From Charina bottae (taxonomy: Eukaryota; Chordata; Lepidosauria; Squamata; Charinaidae), in assembly GCA_023362775.1 (NCBI GenBank), contig JALMGJ010000019.1, positions 3,745,501-3,809,500 of the forward strand: a stretch of DNA of 64,000 bases. Reading direction: 5' to 3'. How positions within the stretch are numbered: position 1 is the stretch's first letter; each line of letters opens with the position of its first letter. Under the pieces are notes generated by a model. The model made no database searches. It saw only the letters and a program-made list of their open reading frames with translations, and had not been told where the DNA came from. The translations under genes were made by a program, and so were the position numbers. Shown here piece after piece: positions 1-9,725 of the stretch.

Positions 1-255
1 ATAAATATATTCAATAAGAATAAATACTCTTGAGGCAATCATATTTCCTCCTCCCCCAAACACATTTCACACAAATCTCCATCCTAAATATGGGAAAAAT
101 GTGCTGATACAATTTAGTTTATTGTTATGACTGTCTGAGAGTGGCAGAGTGATTTTCTGCTTTAGATAACATCAGATATAAAAGAAACCCACAATGGATT
201 TCTTTAAAATGAAAATACAATTTATCAAAGCATACTCTGTCCAGCCACAAACATA
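1..255. other. AT-rich flank, nothing recognised
   Basis: I see no coding homology and no repeat family here. It is the 3' flank of the minus-strand LINE that starts at about 256. Confidence 0.5.
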
Positions 256-299
256 CTTTATTTTTTTTTTTTGTCCATTCATTCATTGGCGATCACTCA

Positions 300-2581
300 T
301 AGCCAAGTAAGATTGTCTTCCAAGGGTAAAATTTTAACAGTGGATCCATAAGTGACTGTAAAGGCCAATTCTGGATCCGCACAACCTCCCACAATGAGGG
401 CATAGGTTTCCGGGTGGGAGACGGTCATGATGAGGGTTTGCCTGACGTGCCTTCCTTTTAGCTTGTTTCTCCCTTTCGCCCTGTACTCGTGCTTCTTCAA
501 AGTCCGTAGCGCCTTTAATAAAGGCTGACCTCCAATTGAAACGCTCATGAGTTAGGGCTTCCCAGTTCTCAATGCTGATATTACATTTTTTTAAATTAGC
601 TTTGAGAGTGTCTTTGAATCTCTTTTGCTGTCCACCAATATTCCATTTTCCATTCTTAAGTTGGGAGTAAAGTAGCTACTTTGGAAGATGATGGTCAGGC
701 ATTCGAACAACATGGCCAGTCCAGCGAAGTTGATGTTGGATGATCATTGTTTCAATGCTGGTGGTTTTCGCTTCTTCTAATACGCTAACATTAGTCCGCC
801 TATCTTCCCAAGTAATTTGCAGAATTTTTCGGAGGCAGCGTTGATGGAATCTTTGAAGAAGTTGGAGGTGGCGTTTGTAGAGGGTCCATGTTTCACAGGC
901 GTACAGAAGGGTTTGCTAGTACAATGGCTTTGTAAACAAGCATTTTGGTCTCCCTGCGAATGTCCCGATCCTCAAACACTCTACGCTTCATTCGGGAGAA
1001 AGCTACACTCACAGAGCTCAGGCGATGCTGAATTTCAGCGTCGATGTCGGCTTTTGTAGATAGATGGCTGCCGAGATAAGAAAAGTGGTCGACATCTTCT
1101 AGTGACACACCTTTAAGCTGGATTGATGGCGCTGCGGAGGGATTGGTTCAAACTTGCTGGTAAAGCACTTTGGTTTTTTTAGTGTTAATCGAGAGGCCGA
1201 GCTTTTCATATGCTTCTGCAAAGATGTTTAGGATAGTTTGAAGTTCTTCCTCGGAGTGTGCACAGACTACGTTATCATCAGCATATTGAAGTTCTATAAC
1301 AGAAGTTGTAATTACCTTATTTTTTGCTTTCAGCCTACTAAGATTAAAAAGCTTTCCATCTGTTCAATATATAATTTCTACACCAGTAGGAAGTTTCTCT
1401 TCAACAAGGTGTATAATCATAGCGATTAAGATAGCGAATAAGGTTGGAGCAATAACACATACCTATTTAACACCGGATTCCATTTTAAATGGATCACTTT
1501 GAGAGCCATTGTTATTCAGGATTGTTGCCATCATGTCATTATGGAGTAGCCGCAAGATGTTCACAAAGTTATCAGGGCATCAAATTTTCAGAAGGATGGT
1601 CCAGAGAACAGTACGATTTACAGTATCAAAAGCTTTATTCAGATCAATAAATGCCATGTACAGAGGGCGGTTTTGCTCCTTGCATTTTTCTTGAAGCTGT
1701 CGTGCAGTGAAGATCATATCCACTGTTCTCCTGGAAGGGCGGAAGCCATTTTGCGTTTCAGGGAGGATGTCTTCTGATATAGATAGGAGACGGTTTGCGA
1801 TGATATTTGCCAGGATCTTGCCTGCTGTAGCTAGAAGGGAGATGCCTCGATAGTTTCCACGGTCTGTTCTATCACCCTTTTTAAAGAGAGTGATACTTAT
1901 GGCATCCCTAAAGTCTGCTGGAATCTCCTCCCTCATCCAAATTTTTTCGATGAGCTTATGAAGTTGTTGTGTAAGTTCAGGCCTGCCTTCTTTAAAGACT
2001 TCAGCAGGAATCCCATCAGGTCCACTAGCTTTGTTATTTTTCATTTGTTTAGTGGCTTTACTGACTTCCTCCAAACTAGGGGGTACTGCAAGCTCATCTC
2101 TTATTTGTTTTTGCGGGATTTGCAAGAAGACTTCATCAGCCACAGTAGAGTGACGATTAAGGAGATTGTAGTAATGCTCTTTCCAGCGCAGTGCAATAGA
2201 CTCTTTGTCCTTTAGATGTTTAGCACCATCTATTGAGCGTAAGGGATTTGTACCATAGTTTGTTGGTCCATAGATGGCCTTTATGGCATTAAAAAAGCCC
2301 CATGCATCATGAGCATCTGCAAAATGTTGGGTTTCTTGGGCTTTTTTTATCCACCATATGTTCTTAAGTTCTCTAGTTCTTCTTTGGACTTCTGCCTTTG
2401 CACTGGCGTAGATTTTTTTCTTAACAGCACAGTTAATATCTTTTTGCCATATCCGGAAGGCTTTCCTTTTCTTGTCAATAATATGTTCAATCTCACTATC
2501 GTTCTCATCAAACCAGTCGTGATGTCTCTTAGTTTGGTATCCGATAGTTTGTTCACAGGCTGAAATAATAGTAGTCTTCAA
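300..2581 (-). pseudogene. LINE reverse transcriptase and C-terminal finger, broken
   Basis: The RT part copies the element RNA at the nicked target. The longest open stretch (2581-1580, 333 codons) covers the linker and fingers/palm, with KASGPDGIPAEVF, NYRGISLLATAGKIL and motif A MAFIDLNKAFDTVNR. After a frameshift the palm continues with GVKQ and then QYADD (YADD intact at 1274-1285). Motif YLGSHLSTKADIDAEI (1108-893) follows. A C2H2 finger with two Cys (CPHC) and two His lies at about 340-405, just before the stop. At least three frame breaks and one stop (TGA in the thumb) disable it. Confidence 0.8.
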
Positions 2582-2582
2582 T

Positions 2583-2702
2583 CCAAGGTCACCCAGATGG
2601 CTTTCATGCCTCAGGCAGGACTAGAACTCACAGACTCCTGGTTTGCCATTGGCTCCTTCCTAGTGCTGAGAGGCAGGGACTGGCCCAAGGTCACCCACCC
2701 AG
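2583..2702 (-). mobile_element. Fragment of the chimeric tandem SINE inside the LINE
   Basis: This interrupts the LINE between GAGGAACACTGG and TTGAAGACTAC. It contains the SINE body (CCAAGGTCACCC, GCCTCAGGCAGGACTAGAAC) and the chimeric junction CTGGTTTGCCATTGGCTCC. That junction is the same as in the arrays at 6.4-7.5 and 13.4-13.9 kb. Both ends are truncated, and I see no clear target duplication. Confidence 0.7.
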
Positions 2703-2859
2703 TGTTCCTCAACATTTTCAGGGAGTTCCATAGGCAGATGTTCCTTGAGAGTTGATTGAAAGCAAGCTCATTTAGTAGAATCTTGAAGGGCCAGTGTATT
2801 CATTTTACGCCTTGGTTTTCTTCCTTGGAGCTATTATGCGGGACAATCTTTATGGCCAT

Positions 2860-3850
2860 CATGGATCGAATTAATCAATGGTCTGTCCAGCAGTCATCGG
2901 CACTCATCATGGCTCTGGTGAGAAGTACATCACGGCGATCTCTAGCATGGACAATTACATAATCTAAAAGATGCCAGTGCTTCGACCGTGGGTGCTTCCA
3001 TGATGTTTTAAATTTATTTTTCTGGCGAAAGAGTGTGTTAGTAATGACAAGGTTATGCTCTGCACATTTAGTCAGAAGTAAGATTCCATTCATGTTGCTA
3101 TTGTCAACTCCTTCTTTCCCAATGATCCCCGGCCACAAATCAAAGTCACGCCCAACTCTTGCATTGAAATCACCCAGGAGGATAATTTTATCCTCCTTTG
3201 GTATCTCTGATAAGATGGTGTCCAGCTGGGTATAATTTTTTTCCTTGATATCCTCATCTGTATCTAGTGTTGGTGCATAAGCACTTAGGATAGTTGCCTG
3301 TTGGTTTTTGGTGAGTTTTATTCGGAGAATTGAGAGTCGTTTGTTAATCCCAGTGGGAACTTCTGACAAGAGCTTCACAAGGTCGTTTTTGATAGCAAAG
3401 CGTACGCCATGTATTCGTCGTTCTTGTTCAGGCAGTCCTTTCCAAAAGAAGGTATAATCTCCTTTTTCTTCCTTCAACTGTCCTTCTCCTGCTCTTCGAG
3501 TTTCTTTTAGTGCTGCTATATCAATATTAAAATGTCTCAGCTCCCTTGCAATAATGGCAGTCCTACGTTCAGGTCATTCACTATCCATGTTGTCTTGCAG
3601 TGTCCGTATATTCCATGTTCCAAAATTCATGAGTCTTTTACAGCTGCTAGATGGTGACCCCACTGGTCGTGGTAGTCCAGTCAGGGAGAAAATGAGGCAG
3701 GCTATGTGTAGGGCACCTTTTCTATCCCCCTCCCCATATGGGGTGAGCAGAGTGGATCCTAAATAGGGCTGCTCAGTCGTGGATACAGCTGCCGAACTAC
3801 TCAACTGCTTCGAACCTTGAGTCAGGATGACTGAATCTGTATCCACCGCC
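2860..3850 (-). pseudogene. LINE endonuclease domain (APE type), broken
   Basis: This is the N-terminal part of the LINE polyprotein; it would nick target DNA to prime reverse transcription. An open stretch of 200 codons (3477-2875) holds the APE motifs LLGDFNARVG (metal-binding Asp) and, near the end, SKHWHLLDYVIV followed by CWTDH. A separate open stretch at 3846-3574 holds the start of the protein with GTWNIRTL, the usual opening of this domain. The two are out of frame, and a stop follows CWTDH, so the gene is dead. Length and motif order match other LINE endonucleases; clade is not resolved. Confidence 0.8.
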
Positions 3851-4325
3851 CATGTGCTGGTCCATGACTAGGAGCTTCCAGATTTCATAGTCCTGCCCCC
3901 GTTACCATTCGTCAATCGCCATGGGACTTTTGGTTGTTTTGGGTTTGGTGTGGTTGGAAGACACCTGTGTGTGAATTTGTTTTATGTGTGGAGATTGGTG
4001 CACAATGATCAGCACACAACCTTCACAGAAAAAGGCTCTAATCCAATGGCATGGGTACCATGATGATTGGTGACCTTTTGTCTGCTGCAGCCTTCATCCG
4101 CCTTCGCAGCCGTTGTAACAATACACCTTTTTATCTTCCACCTGTTCTGCCGTTGAGGACTGTCTTGGATCGTTCTTTGTCTGGTTCCTCCCCCTGGACC
4201 TTACCACCATGGGTGACCCTACCAGGAGTACATGACTCCCGACGGCTTCGCTCACAGGGTTCATTGGGAACACACAAGCCCACTCACCACAACAAGGTGA
4301 CGATCCAGCGAGGGGATTTTTTTAA
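3850..4325 (-). other. 5' untranslated leader of the LINE
   Basis: Sequence between the endonuclease frame and the point where homology seems to end. It carries no long open frame on the sense strand. The boundary near 4325 is judged from the change from GC-balanced element sequence to AT-rich flank. Confidence 0.5.
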
Positions 4326-4755
4326 TCCATATGTTCAGGTGACAGTATCTGCTGTCATCTGTCATGTGGTCTAGAAAAGTTCAAAAAAGCTACTGGGCTG
4401 TATATTTGAGGAATAATATATTGAAAGTAATAGGGCCGAATGGCTTTTGGACAAACTCTCAATTACAGAAGATCACATAGTTGAAAAGTTTAATAACTAA
4501 AACTACTGAGTCTCAAAGACAATATGGAAAATATATTGATGAACTTTTTTGCCAGAAGAACACAGGTCAACTTATACCCATCTCTCATTTTAATTTCTTA
4601 ATATACTTTGAAGCATAATAACAAAGACTTTGTTTTGTGTTCATAAACAATGGCTCCTCTGAATTACACTGGCCTAAATTTGAGTTGATGTTGATTTCCA
4701 CCAATTTTTATTTTCCATTCAATAGTACATTTGCATCTTTAAATTATATTGATAG
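4326..4755. other. AT-rich stretch, nothing recognised
   Basis: No open frame with homology and no repeat I can name. Confidence 0.4.
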
Positions 4756-5145
4756 CCAGACATCCTGAAGAGTGAGGTTGAATGGGCTTTAAGAGGCATT
4801 GCTAATAACAAGGCAGCAGGAGACGACGGTATCCCAGCTGAACTGTTTAAAATCTTGCAAGATGATGCTGTCAAGGTGATGCATGCCATATGCCAGCAAA
4901 TTTGGAAAATACAAGAATGGCCATCAGATTGGAAAAAATCAACTTATATCCCCATACCAAAAAAGGGAAGCACTAAAGAATGTTCAAACTATCGAACAGT
5001 GGCACTTATTTCACATGCCAGTAAGGTAATGCTCAAGATCTTGCAAGGTAGACTCCAGCAATTCATGGATCAAGAATTGCCAGATGTACAAGCTGGGTTT
5101 AGAAAAGGCAGAGGAACTAGAGACCAAATAGCCAATATCCATTGG
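4756..5145 (+). pseudogene. RTE-BovB LINE fragment, RT fingers region
   Basis: This is a piece of BovB reverse transcriptase covering the linker and first palm motifs. It reads ILKSEVEWAL, then IPAELFKILQDDAVKV, IPIPKKGSTKECSNYRTVAL, SHASKVMLKILQGRLQQF, and finally QAGFRKGRGTRDQIANI before homology stops abruptly at about 5145. Both ends are truncated. It is noticeably different from the other BovB copies in the window (for example QDDAVKVMHAICQQI), so it is probably an older insertion. Confidence 0.85.
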
Positions 5146-6385
5146 ATATGGCCATTGTGCAAAAACTTCTTTCCCATGATCAAACATTTCCAGCACAGAA
5201 TTCTACATAAAATAGTTTTACTTTCAAATAATACTTTACAAACTAAGAAGTGAGAAGTGCCATGCAGTTCCATAAGAAAATTGCTCCTCTAAGCAAAGTG
5301 TAGCAATTTAATACTTCACAGGTTGATTCTTTCCCTTGGCAATAGTTATGTTGACTAATACACCTCCGTGAATTAATTCAAGTAGGACAGAGAAAATTCT
5401 GCTTGTGTGCTATTGATCTTCAAAGAAACAGAATTTTTTTTTTCTCTGCCTTCTATTTTTTAGCATTATTGTTCTTTCAATAATTTTCCTACTCCCTATT
5501 CCATTCTCCTCATTGCATTCTCTTTTTTCCCCATATGAATTTAGGAAAAAAATTAAACAAACAAAAACAAACAAAATTCTTTAAGGGCATTGCTCAGTTA
5601 AAATAAGTCCTGAAATCCAATTGATTTTGGCTGGGAAGATTTAACCATAGGCTTAATTCATTTATTCAAATAAATAAAATAATTGTTAAGTAACTGAGCT
5701 GAGAAATAATGCTGTTCAGAGCAGGATCTCTTCTTCAGTGTTGCATTATGTACAATTATTCTAATTCAAACCTATGAGTAAAACCTTAAAACCTATATTA
5801 ACTATATTAAACTATATTATTTGACTTACATTTTTTTTCTTATTTAACAGTTCAAAGCCCATGCCTCCTTTCAGATCTGCACAGTAGCAAGGCACAGCCG
5901 AAGACTGAAAATCCACAACACTGGCACAAGGGAATTCCCTTTTCCTAGCAATAGTATACCTTCTGAAAAGGTGAAGATTATCTCCAGTTGAGCTTTACAC
6001 CATATGAATTAATAGACACATTTATGTAGTTTTCTTGGCAACAATACAGAAGTGGCTTGCCACTACATTATTCCAGGATTTTTTCACCCATCTTTACAAG
6101 CTGGATTACATCATGGGTGTCATTGATCCTTTAGCTATTAATCAGAAACTCCAGACACAAGCCCTTAAGGATATGAAGAGTTCTTTATTAAAGCTAGAGA
6201 TCGATAACACATTAAAGACTCGAATGAATGAAGCTCGTGTAAACCAACAATTAAAACCTCCAAGGTTCCCCCGCGGGTGGACAGCCCCTCCTTCACTTCC
6301 CAATTTCTCGATCTTCCCAGCCCCAATAAACTAACAAGGTGATAACATTCTTTGATCAATCCTTGGTGCTGAACTGCTAGACACC
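5146..6385. other. Unassigned AT-rich stretch with one unplaced reading frame
   Basis: I recognise no family. A plus-strand open stretch of 99 codons (6035-6334) has moderately complex composition (LKDMKSSLLKLEIDNTLKTR) and a proline-rich end before an AATAAA at 6326. I cannot match it to any protein and would not call it a gene. Confidence 0.3.
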
Positions 6386-6387
6386 AT

Positions 6388-6430
<43 letters not shown>

Positions 6431-6786
6431 TTCCTTCCCTATCCCGCCTTTATTATTTTTATAAATAGCTCAAGGCGGCGAACATACCTAATACTCCTTC
6501 CTCCTCCTATTTTCCCCACAACAGCAACCCTGTGAGGTGAGTTGGGCTGAGGGAGAGTGGCTGGCTCAAGGTCACCCAGCCAGCTTTCATGCCTAAGGTG
6601 GGACTAGAACTCTCAGTCTCCTGGTTTCCCATTGGCTCCTTCCTAGGGCTAAGAGAGAATGAGTGGCCCAAGGTCACCCAGCTGGCTTTCATGCCTAAGG
6701 CATGAAACTCACAGTCTCCTGGTTTCCCATTGGCTCCTTCCTAGGGCTGAGAGACAGGGACTGGCCCAAATTCACCCAGCCGGCTT

Positions 6787-6790
<4 letters not shown>

Positions 6791-6833
<43 letters not shown>

Positions 6834-7346
6834 TATCTTATTTATACCCCGCCTATCCCCTCCCTAATGGAGGGATCTTGGCGGCTTACAATCATGTAAA
6901 TTCAATTTTTTTATACTGTCATATCATATACATTACAGTACCCGCGCGATAGGGAGGGGGTGAGGGAACCGGCTCTTCTTTTCCAGGCATTGGAACTACA
7001 AGTCCCAGAATGCCTCACTTTTTGGAGCCGGCTGGTGACATCCCGGAAGTTGTAACTGGGATCCGTCGTCCTCTGCCGCCATCCTCAGCCGCCACTCCGG
7101 CTTCTCCAGATCTCCGTCTCCGTCTCCGTCTTTGGCTCCGAGGCGACTCCCCGACAGGATGCCAGCATATTGCCCCACGTGAGTGGTACCCATTTATCTA
7201 CTTGCTATTTAGCTTTCGAATCACTGGGTTGGCAGAGAGCTGGGGCTAGTGACGAGAGCTCACCTTGCCACGTGGATTCGAACTGTCGACCTTATGGTCG
7301 GCAGACTAACAGCTCAGCGGTTTAACCCACTGAGCTACCGCGCCCC
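6791..7346 (-). mobile_element. Large (about 0.5 kb) tRNA-headed SINE, nested, TSD TTCAT
   Basis: The tRNA-like head lies at 7346-7250 (minus: GGGGCGCGGTAGCTCAG, A-box-like, then a B-box-like GTTCGAATCC region). A GC-rich middle follows, and then a 3' part with GCCGCCAAGATCC and CGGGGTATAAAT. It ends in a (TAA)n tail, seen as (TTA)n at 6791-6832. It splits the host SINE exactly between copies of TTCAT (6786-6790 and 7347-7351), which is a short target duplication. It carries a ZNF143-type motif at 6995-7014. Confidence 0.8.
6995..7014 (+). promoter_or_regulatory. ZNF143/GFY-type motif inside the SINE
   Basis: ACTACAAGTCCCAGAATGCC matches the known ACTACAANTCCCAGNATGCC element bound by ZNF143/THAP11. 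The match is seen directly; function is inference. The same motif recurs in both other copies of this SINE. Confidence 0.5.
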
Positions 7347-7951
7347 TTCATGCCTGAGGCGGGACTAGAACTCTCAGTCTCCTGGTTTGCCATTGGCTCA
7401 TTCCTAGGGCTGAGAGAGCGTGGCTGGCCCAAGGTCACCCAGACGGCTTTCATGCCTAAGGCAGGACTAGAACTCCCAGACTCCTGGTTTCTAGCCCAGC
7501 ACCTTAACCACTAGACCAAACTGGCTCTCCATACTTGCATCAGCATAATTTGCGGTTCCATGAATACACCAAGACTCCACTACAAGCATTATCACCTACT
7601 CCGCAAGTCTGGAGAGTGTCCACTCCAAAGTAGACTGGCAGGATGTACCTCCCTCCTGGCAGGATATCACATACTGACAATGGGATTTCCTGATGGTCAG
7701 GAACAGCTAGTTCTGCAACCTGCTATGATCAGTACAATTCTAGGACCAGATTTCTAAATGCTGCTTAGAAAATGTCTGTAGCTTGAATCATGTCAACTGG
7801 ATTTCTATTTTCTTAATGGAAACGTTTCGCTCCTTATCCAAGGGGCTTCTTCAGTCTGAGCAAAGTTGGTAAGGGAATCCTAAATATGTTCCTAGGTAGC
7901 TGTGTGACCTTACACCTGGGGCTAGGTCATGGTTATATTGAGATGTAATTT

Positions 7952-8321
7952 TTAAGTCCTTTTATCATCTAATGGAGGGTCGTTAAAAACACCATGCTGC
8001 TGTTGAGCTTCTGAAATGGTCTTAATCTTCCTAGGCACAGAAGACAACACGGGGAGGAAGATGGGGGAGAGTTTGTGCCTGAGGCCCCCACCTCTATTCA
8101 AGGAAGGATTTTCCAAGTTGGCATAAATGGATTCCTTGACCCCTCTCTCAAACCACCTATCTTCTCTGTCTAAAATGTGAACATTAATGTCCTCAAATGA
8201 GTGTCCTTTTTCTTTTAGATGAAGATAAACTGCTGACTCTGGTCCTGTGGTGTTATTTCTCCTGTGTTGTGCCATCCTCCTGTACATAGGTTGTTTGGTT
8301 TCTCCAATGTAGAGTTGATGT
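7952..8321 (-). pseudogene. Penelope-like GIY-YIG nuclease, C-terminal part (left copy)
   Basis: This is the C-terminal endonuclease module of a Penelope-like element. It reads from the 18-bp centre on the minus strand: LYIGETKQPMYRRMAQHRR (the YIG half of the GIY-YIG signature and the conserved Arg helix), then HLKEKGHSFEDINVHIL and ERGVKESIYANLENPSLNRG with the catalytic-type Glu. The frame closes at 7952. The reverse transcriptase and the GIY half are missing, so it cannot act alone. The protein is identical to the facing copy from MYRRM onward. Confidence 0.85.
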
Positions 8322-8673
8322 AGAAACCAAACAACCTATGTACAGGAGGATGGCACAACACAGGAGAAATAACACCACAGGACCAGAGTCAGCAGTTTAT
8401 CTTCATCTAAAAGAAAAAGGACACTCATTTGAGGACATTAATGTTCACATTTTAGACAGAGAAGATAGGTGGTTTGAGAGAGGGGTCAAGGAATCCATTT
8501 ATGCCAACTTGGAAAATCCTTCCTTGAATAGAGGTGGGGGCCTCAGGCACAAACTCTCCCCCATCTTCCTCCCCGTGTTGTCTTCTGTGCCTAGGAAGAT
8601 TAAGACCATTTCAGAAGCTCAACAGCAGCATGGTGTTTTTAACGACCCTCCATTAGATGATAAAAGGACTTAA
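8322..8673 (+). pseudogene. Penelope-like GIY-YIG nuclease, C-terminal part (right copy)
   Basis: Mirror copy of the frame at 7952-8321, 111 codons from the first Met (8338-8673), identical at every residue. It starts at ETKQP, so it lacks the YIG triplet that the left copy retains in the spacer. Known family: Penelope-like elements of fish and squamates encode RT plus a C-terminal GIY-YIG nuclease; here only the nuclease C-terminus survives. Confidence 0.85.
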
Positions 8674-8770
8674 AAATTACATCTCAATATAACCATGACC
8701 TAGCCCCAGGTGTAAGGTCACACAGCTACCTAGGAACATATTTAGGATTCCCTTACCAACTTTGCTCAGA

Positions 8771-8801
8771 CTGAAGAAGCCCCTTGGATAAGGAGCGAAA
8801 C
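8771..8801 (+). ncRNA. Hammerhead-ribozyme-like core in Penelope 3' region
   Basis: CTGAAGA (fits CUGANGA), then a hairpin GCCCCTT-GGAT-AAGGAGC with one mismatch, then GAAAC. This is the box order of a hammerhead catalytic core, and Penelope-like elements are known to carry hammerheads. I could not place a convincing closing stem I with a cleavage triplet, so activity is unproven. A mirror copy lies at 7824-7854 on the minus strand. Confidence 0.4.
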
Positions 8802-9059
8802 GTTTCCATTAAGAAAATAGAAATCCAGTTGACATGATTCAAGCTACAGACAATTCCACCTGGATGACTGAGAACCTTCATAGACATACTGCTTAGAAAA
8901 TGTTCTTAGCTGAAGGAACCATAGCTTTTAACAAGAAAAGGGTGAGCGGTATCAACATTGCGCTCTGCTTTTTATTTGCTCATTTATTAGGTTCATATAT
9001 GCCTTACCATGAGGAGATTAAGGTAGCATCCAATTACTCCCAGCTCCTTTTTTTCTCCA

Positions 9060-9525
9060 CAATAACAACCCTGTGACATTTAATTATTTATTTAGCATAT
9101 GGCACACATTGCCAGGGAGTCTACAATATTACACAGTAGATTTTCTGGCGCCAGATAGTTGCTAGTCTTTCTTGCACTGATGCACCACAAGAGGGCGAGC
9201 TAGCTTTGCTTCAGCTGGCCAGCAGCATTCCTTTTTAGGGAAGTTGGCTCACCCGGGCTTTTTTCTCCATGGATCCTCCATCAGCACCGGTTCCTGCTCC
9301 CCGCACAGATCGCCGCCAGCGTTTCCCCCCACCGAAATGGGGGTACCTATTTATCTACTCGCAGATGACATGCTTTCAAACTGCTAGGTGGGCAGGAGCT
9401 AGGGATGAAATGACGGGAACTTACTTCTGTCACACGGAGCTGGGCTCGAACCATTGGAGTGTCGACTATTTCTGGCCGGCGAACTCCAGCGTCATTAAGC
9501 CACTGCGCCACCGCGTCCCTCTACC
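9060..9525 (-). mobile_element. Divergent tRNA-headed SINE
   Basis: The tRNA-like head is at 9525-9440 on the minus strand (AGGGACGCGGTGGCGCAG), followed by a body containing AGCAGTTTGAAAGCATG-like sequence and the phrase for TACCCATTTATCTACTCG seen in Sauria SINEs. The 3' part (9060-9250) differs from the other copies and includes a CTCF-like site. The tail is a TTTATTATTTA stretch at about 9075. Confidence 0.6.
9185..9199 (+). promoter_or_regulatory. CTCF-like motif
   Basis: CCACAAGAGGGCGAG resembles the CTCF core CCASYAGRKGGCRSY with three departures. Match by eye only. Confidence 0.25.
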
Positions 9526-9628
9526 CTATGAAATAGCTTGAGCTGAAGGAGAGTTTCCACAGCCAAATGTGGGCTAGTACCTGAGTCTCCCTGTTCCTAG
9601 TGTAACATCTTCACTACTTGTATCACAC

Positions 9629-9720
9629 ATTTATTTATTTACTTATTTATTAAAAAGATTTATAAGGCCGCCCAACTCACACACGGTGACTCCAGGAGGC
9701 TTATAGAATTAAAAACCATA
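9629..9720 (-). mobile_element. L2/CR1-like LINE 3' tail
   Basis: On the minus strand this reads GAGTTGGGCGGCCTTATAAA and runs into (AAATA)n, the common 3' end of squamate L2/CR1-like elements. Only the tail is recognised. Confidence 0.55.
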
Positions 9721-9725
9721 AAAAA

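Larger units (their letters stand above)
256..4325 (-). mobile_element. Near full-length APE-type non-LTR retrotransposon (LINE)
   Basis: This is a self-copying LINE read from about 4325 down to 256. Seen in order on the minus strand: a non-coding 5' leader (about 4325-3850), an apurinic-type endonuclease, an RT domain with an intact YADD box (codons at 1274-1285), a C-terminal C2H2 finger (about 340-405), a short 3' tail with GATCGCCAATGAATGAATGG, and a run of T on the plus strand (256-272) that is the poly-A tail. Coding is broken by frameshifts, stops and a SINE fragment at 2583-2702. Clade assignment is inference: the terminal C2H2 finger together with an APE endonuclease recalls the Ingi/Vingi group, but RTE-X-like families have similar 3' ends. 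No close relative of it lies elsewhere in the window. Confidence 0.85.
6386..7529 (-). mobile_element. Tandemly expanded tRNA-type SINE (chimeric body units)
   Basis: The SINE head (AGCCAGTTTGGTCTAGTGG on the minus strand) is at 7529 and the (TTTA)n-encoded tail at 6389-6432. Between them the body (CTAGTCCCGCCT, AAAGCCGGCTGGGTGACC, GGGCCAGTC) occurs four times instead of once. Copies are joined through the same chimeric junction, CCAATGG(C/G)AAACCAGGAG. The distal end has the normal SINE 3' part (GGGTTGTTGTTGTGGGG on the sister copy strand). A second SINE is nested at 6791-7346. Confidence 0.85.
7776..8888. mobile_element. Fold-back Penelope-like element (two head-to-head copies)
   Basis: Two 5'-truncated copies of the 3' part of a Penelope-like element face each other, with their truncated 5' ends at the centre and 3' ends outward. 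The arms 7773-8303 and 8322-8852 are reverse complements with no mismatch I could find (531 bp), separated by 18 bp. The right copy has 36 further bp of 3' end (8853-8888, including TGGATGACTGAGAACC); the left lacks them. The whole unit is flanked by CTGCTTAGAAAATGT at 7761-7775 and 8889-8903, a 15-bp target duplication. The pair therefore seems to have inserted as one event. Confidence 0.9.

Noticed and set aside
6035..6334. 99-codon plus-strand frame as a small gene
   Set aside because: Composition is plausible and an AATAAA is near the stop, but I could match it to no family and see no splice or promoter support.
7773..8852. Pure assembly fold-back artefact
   Set aside because: Not accepted as the main explanation, because a 15-bp duplication flanks the pair and the right 3' end is longer than the left. 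It still needs reads to exclude.
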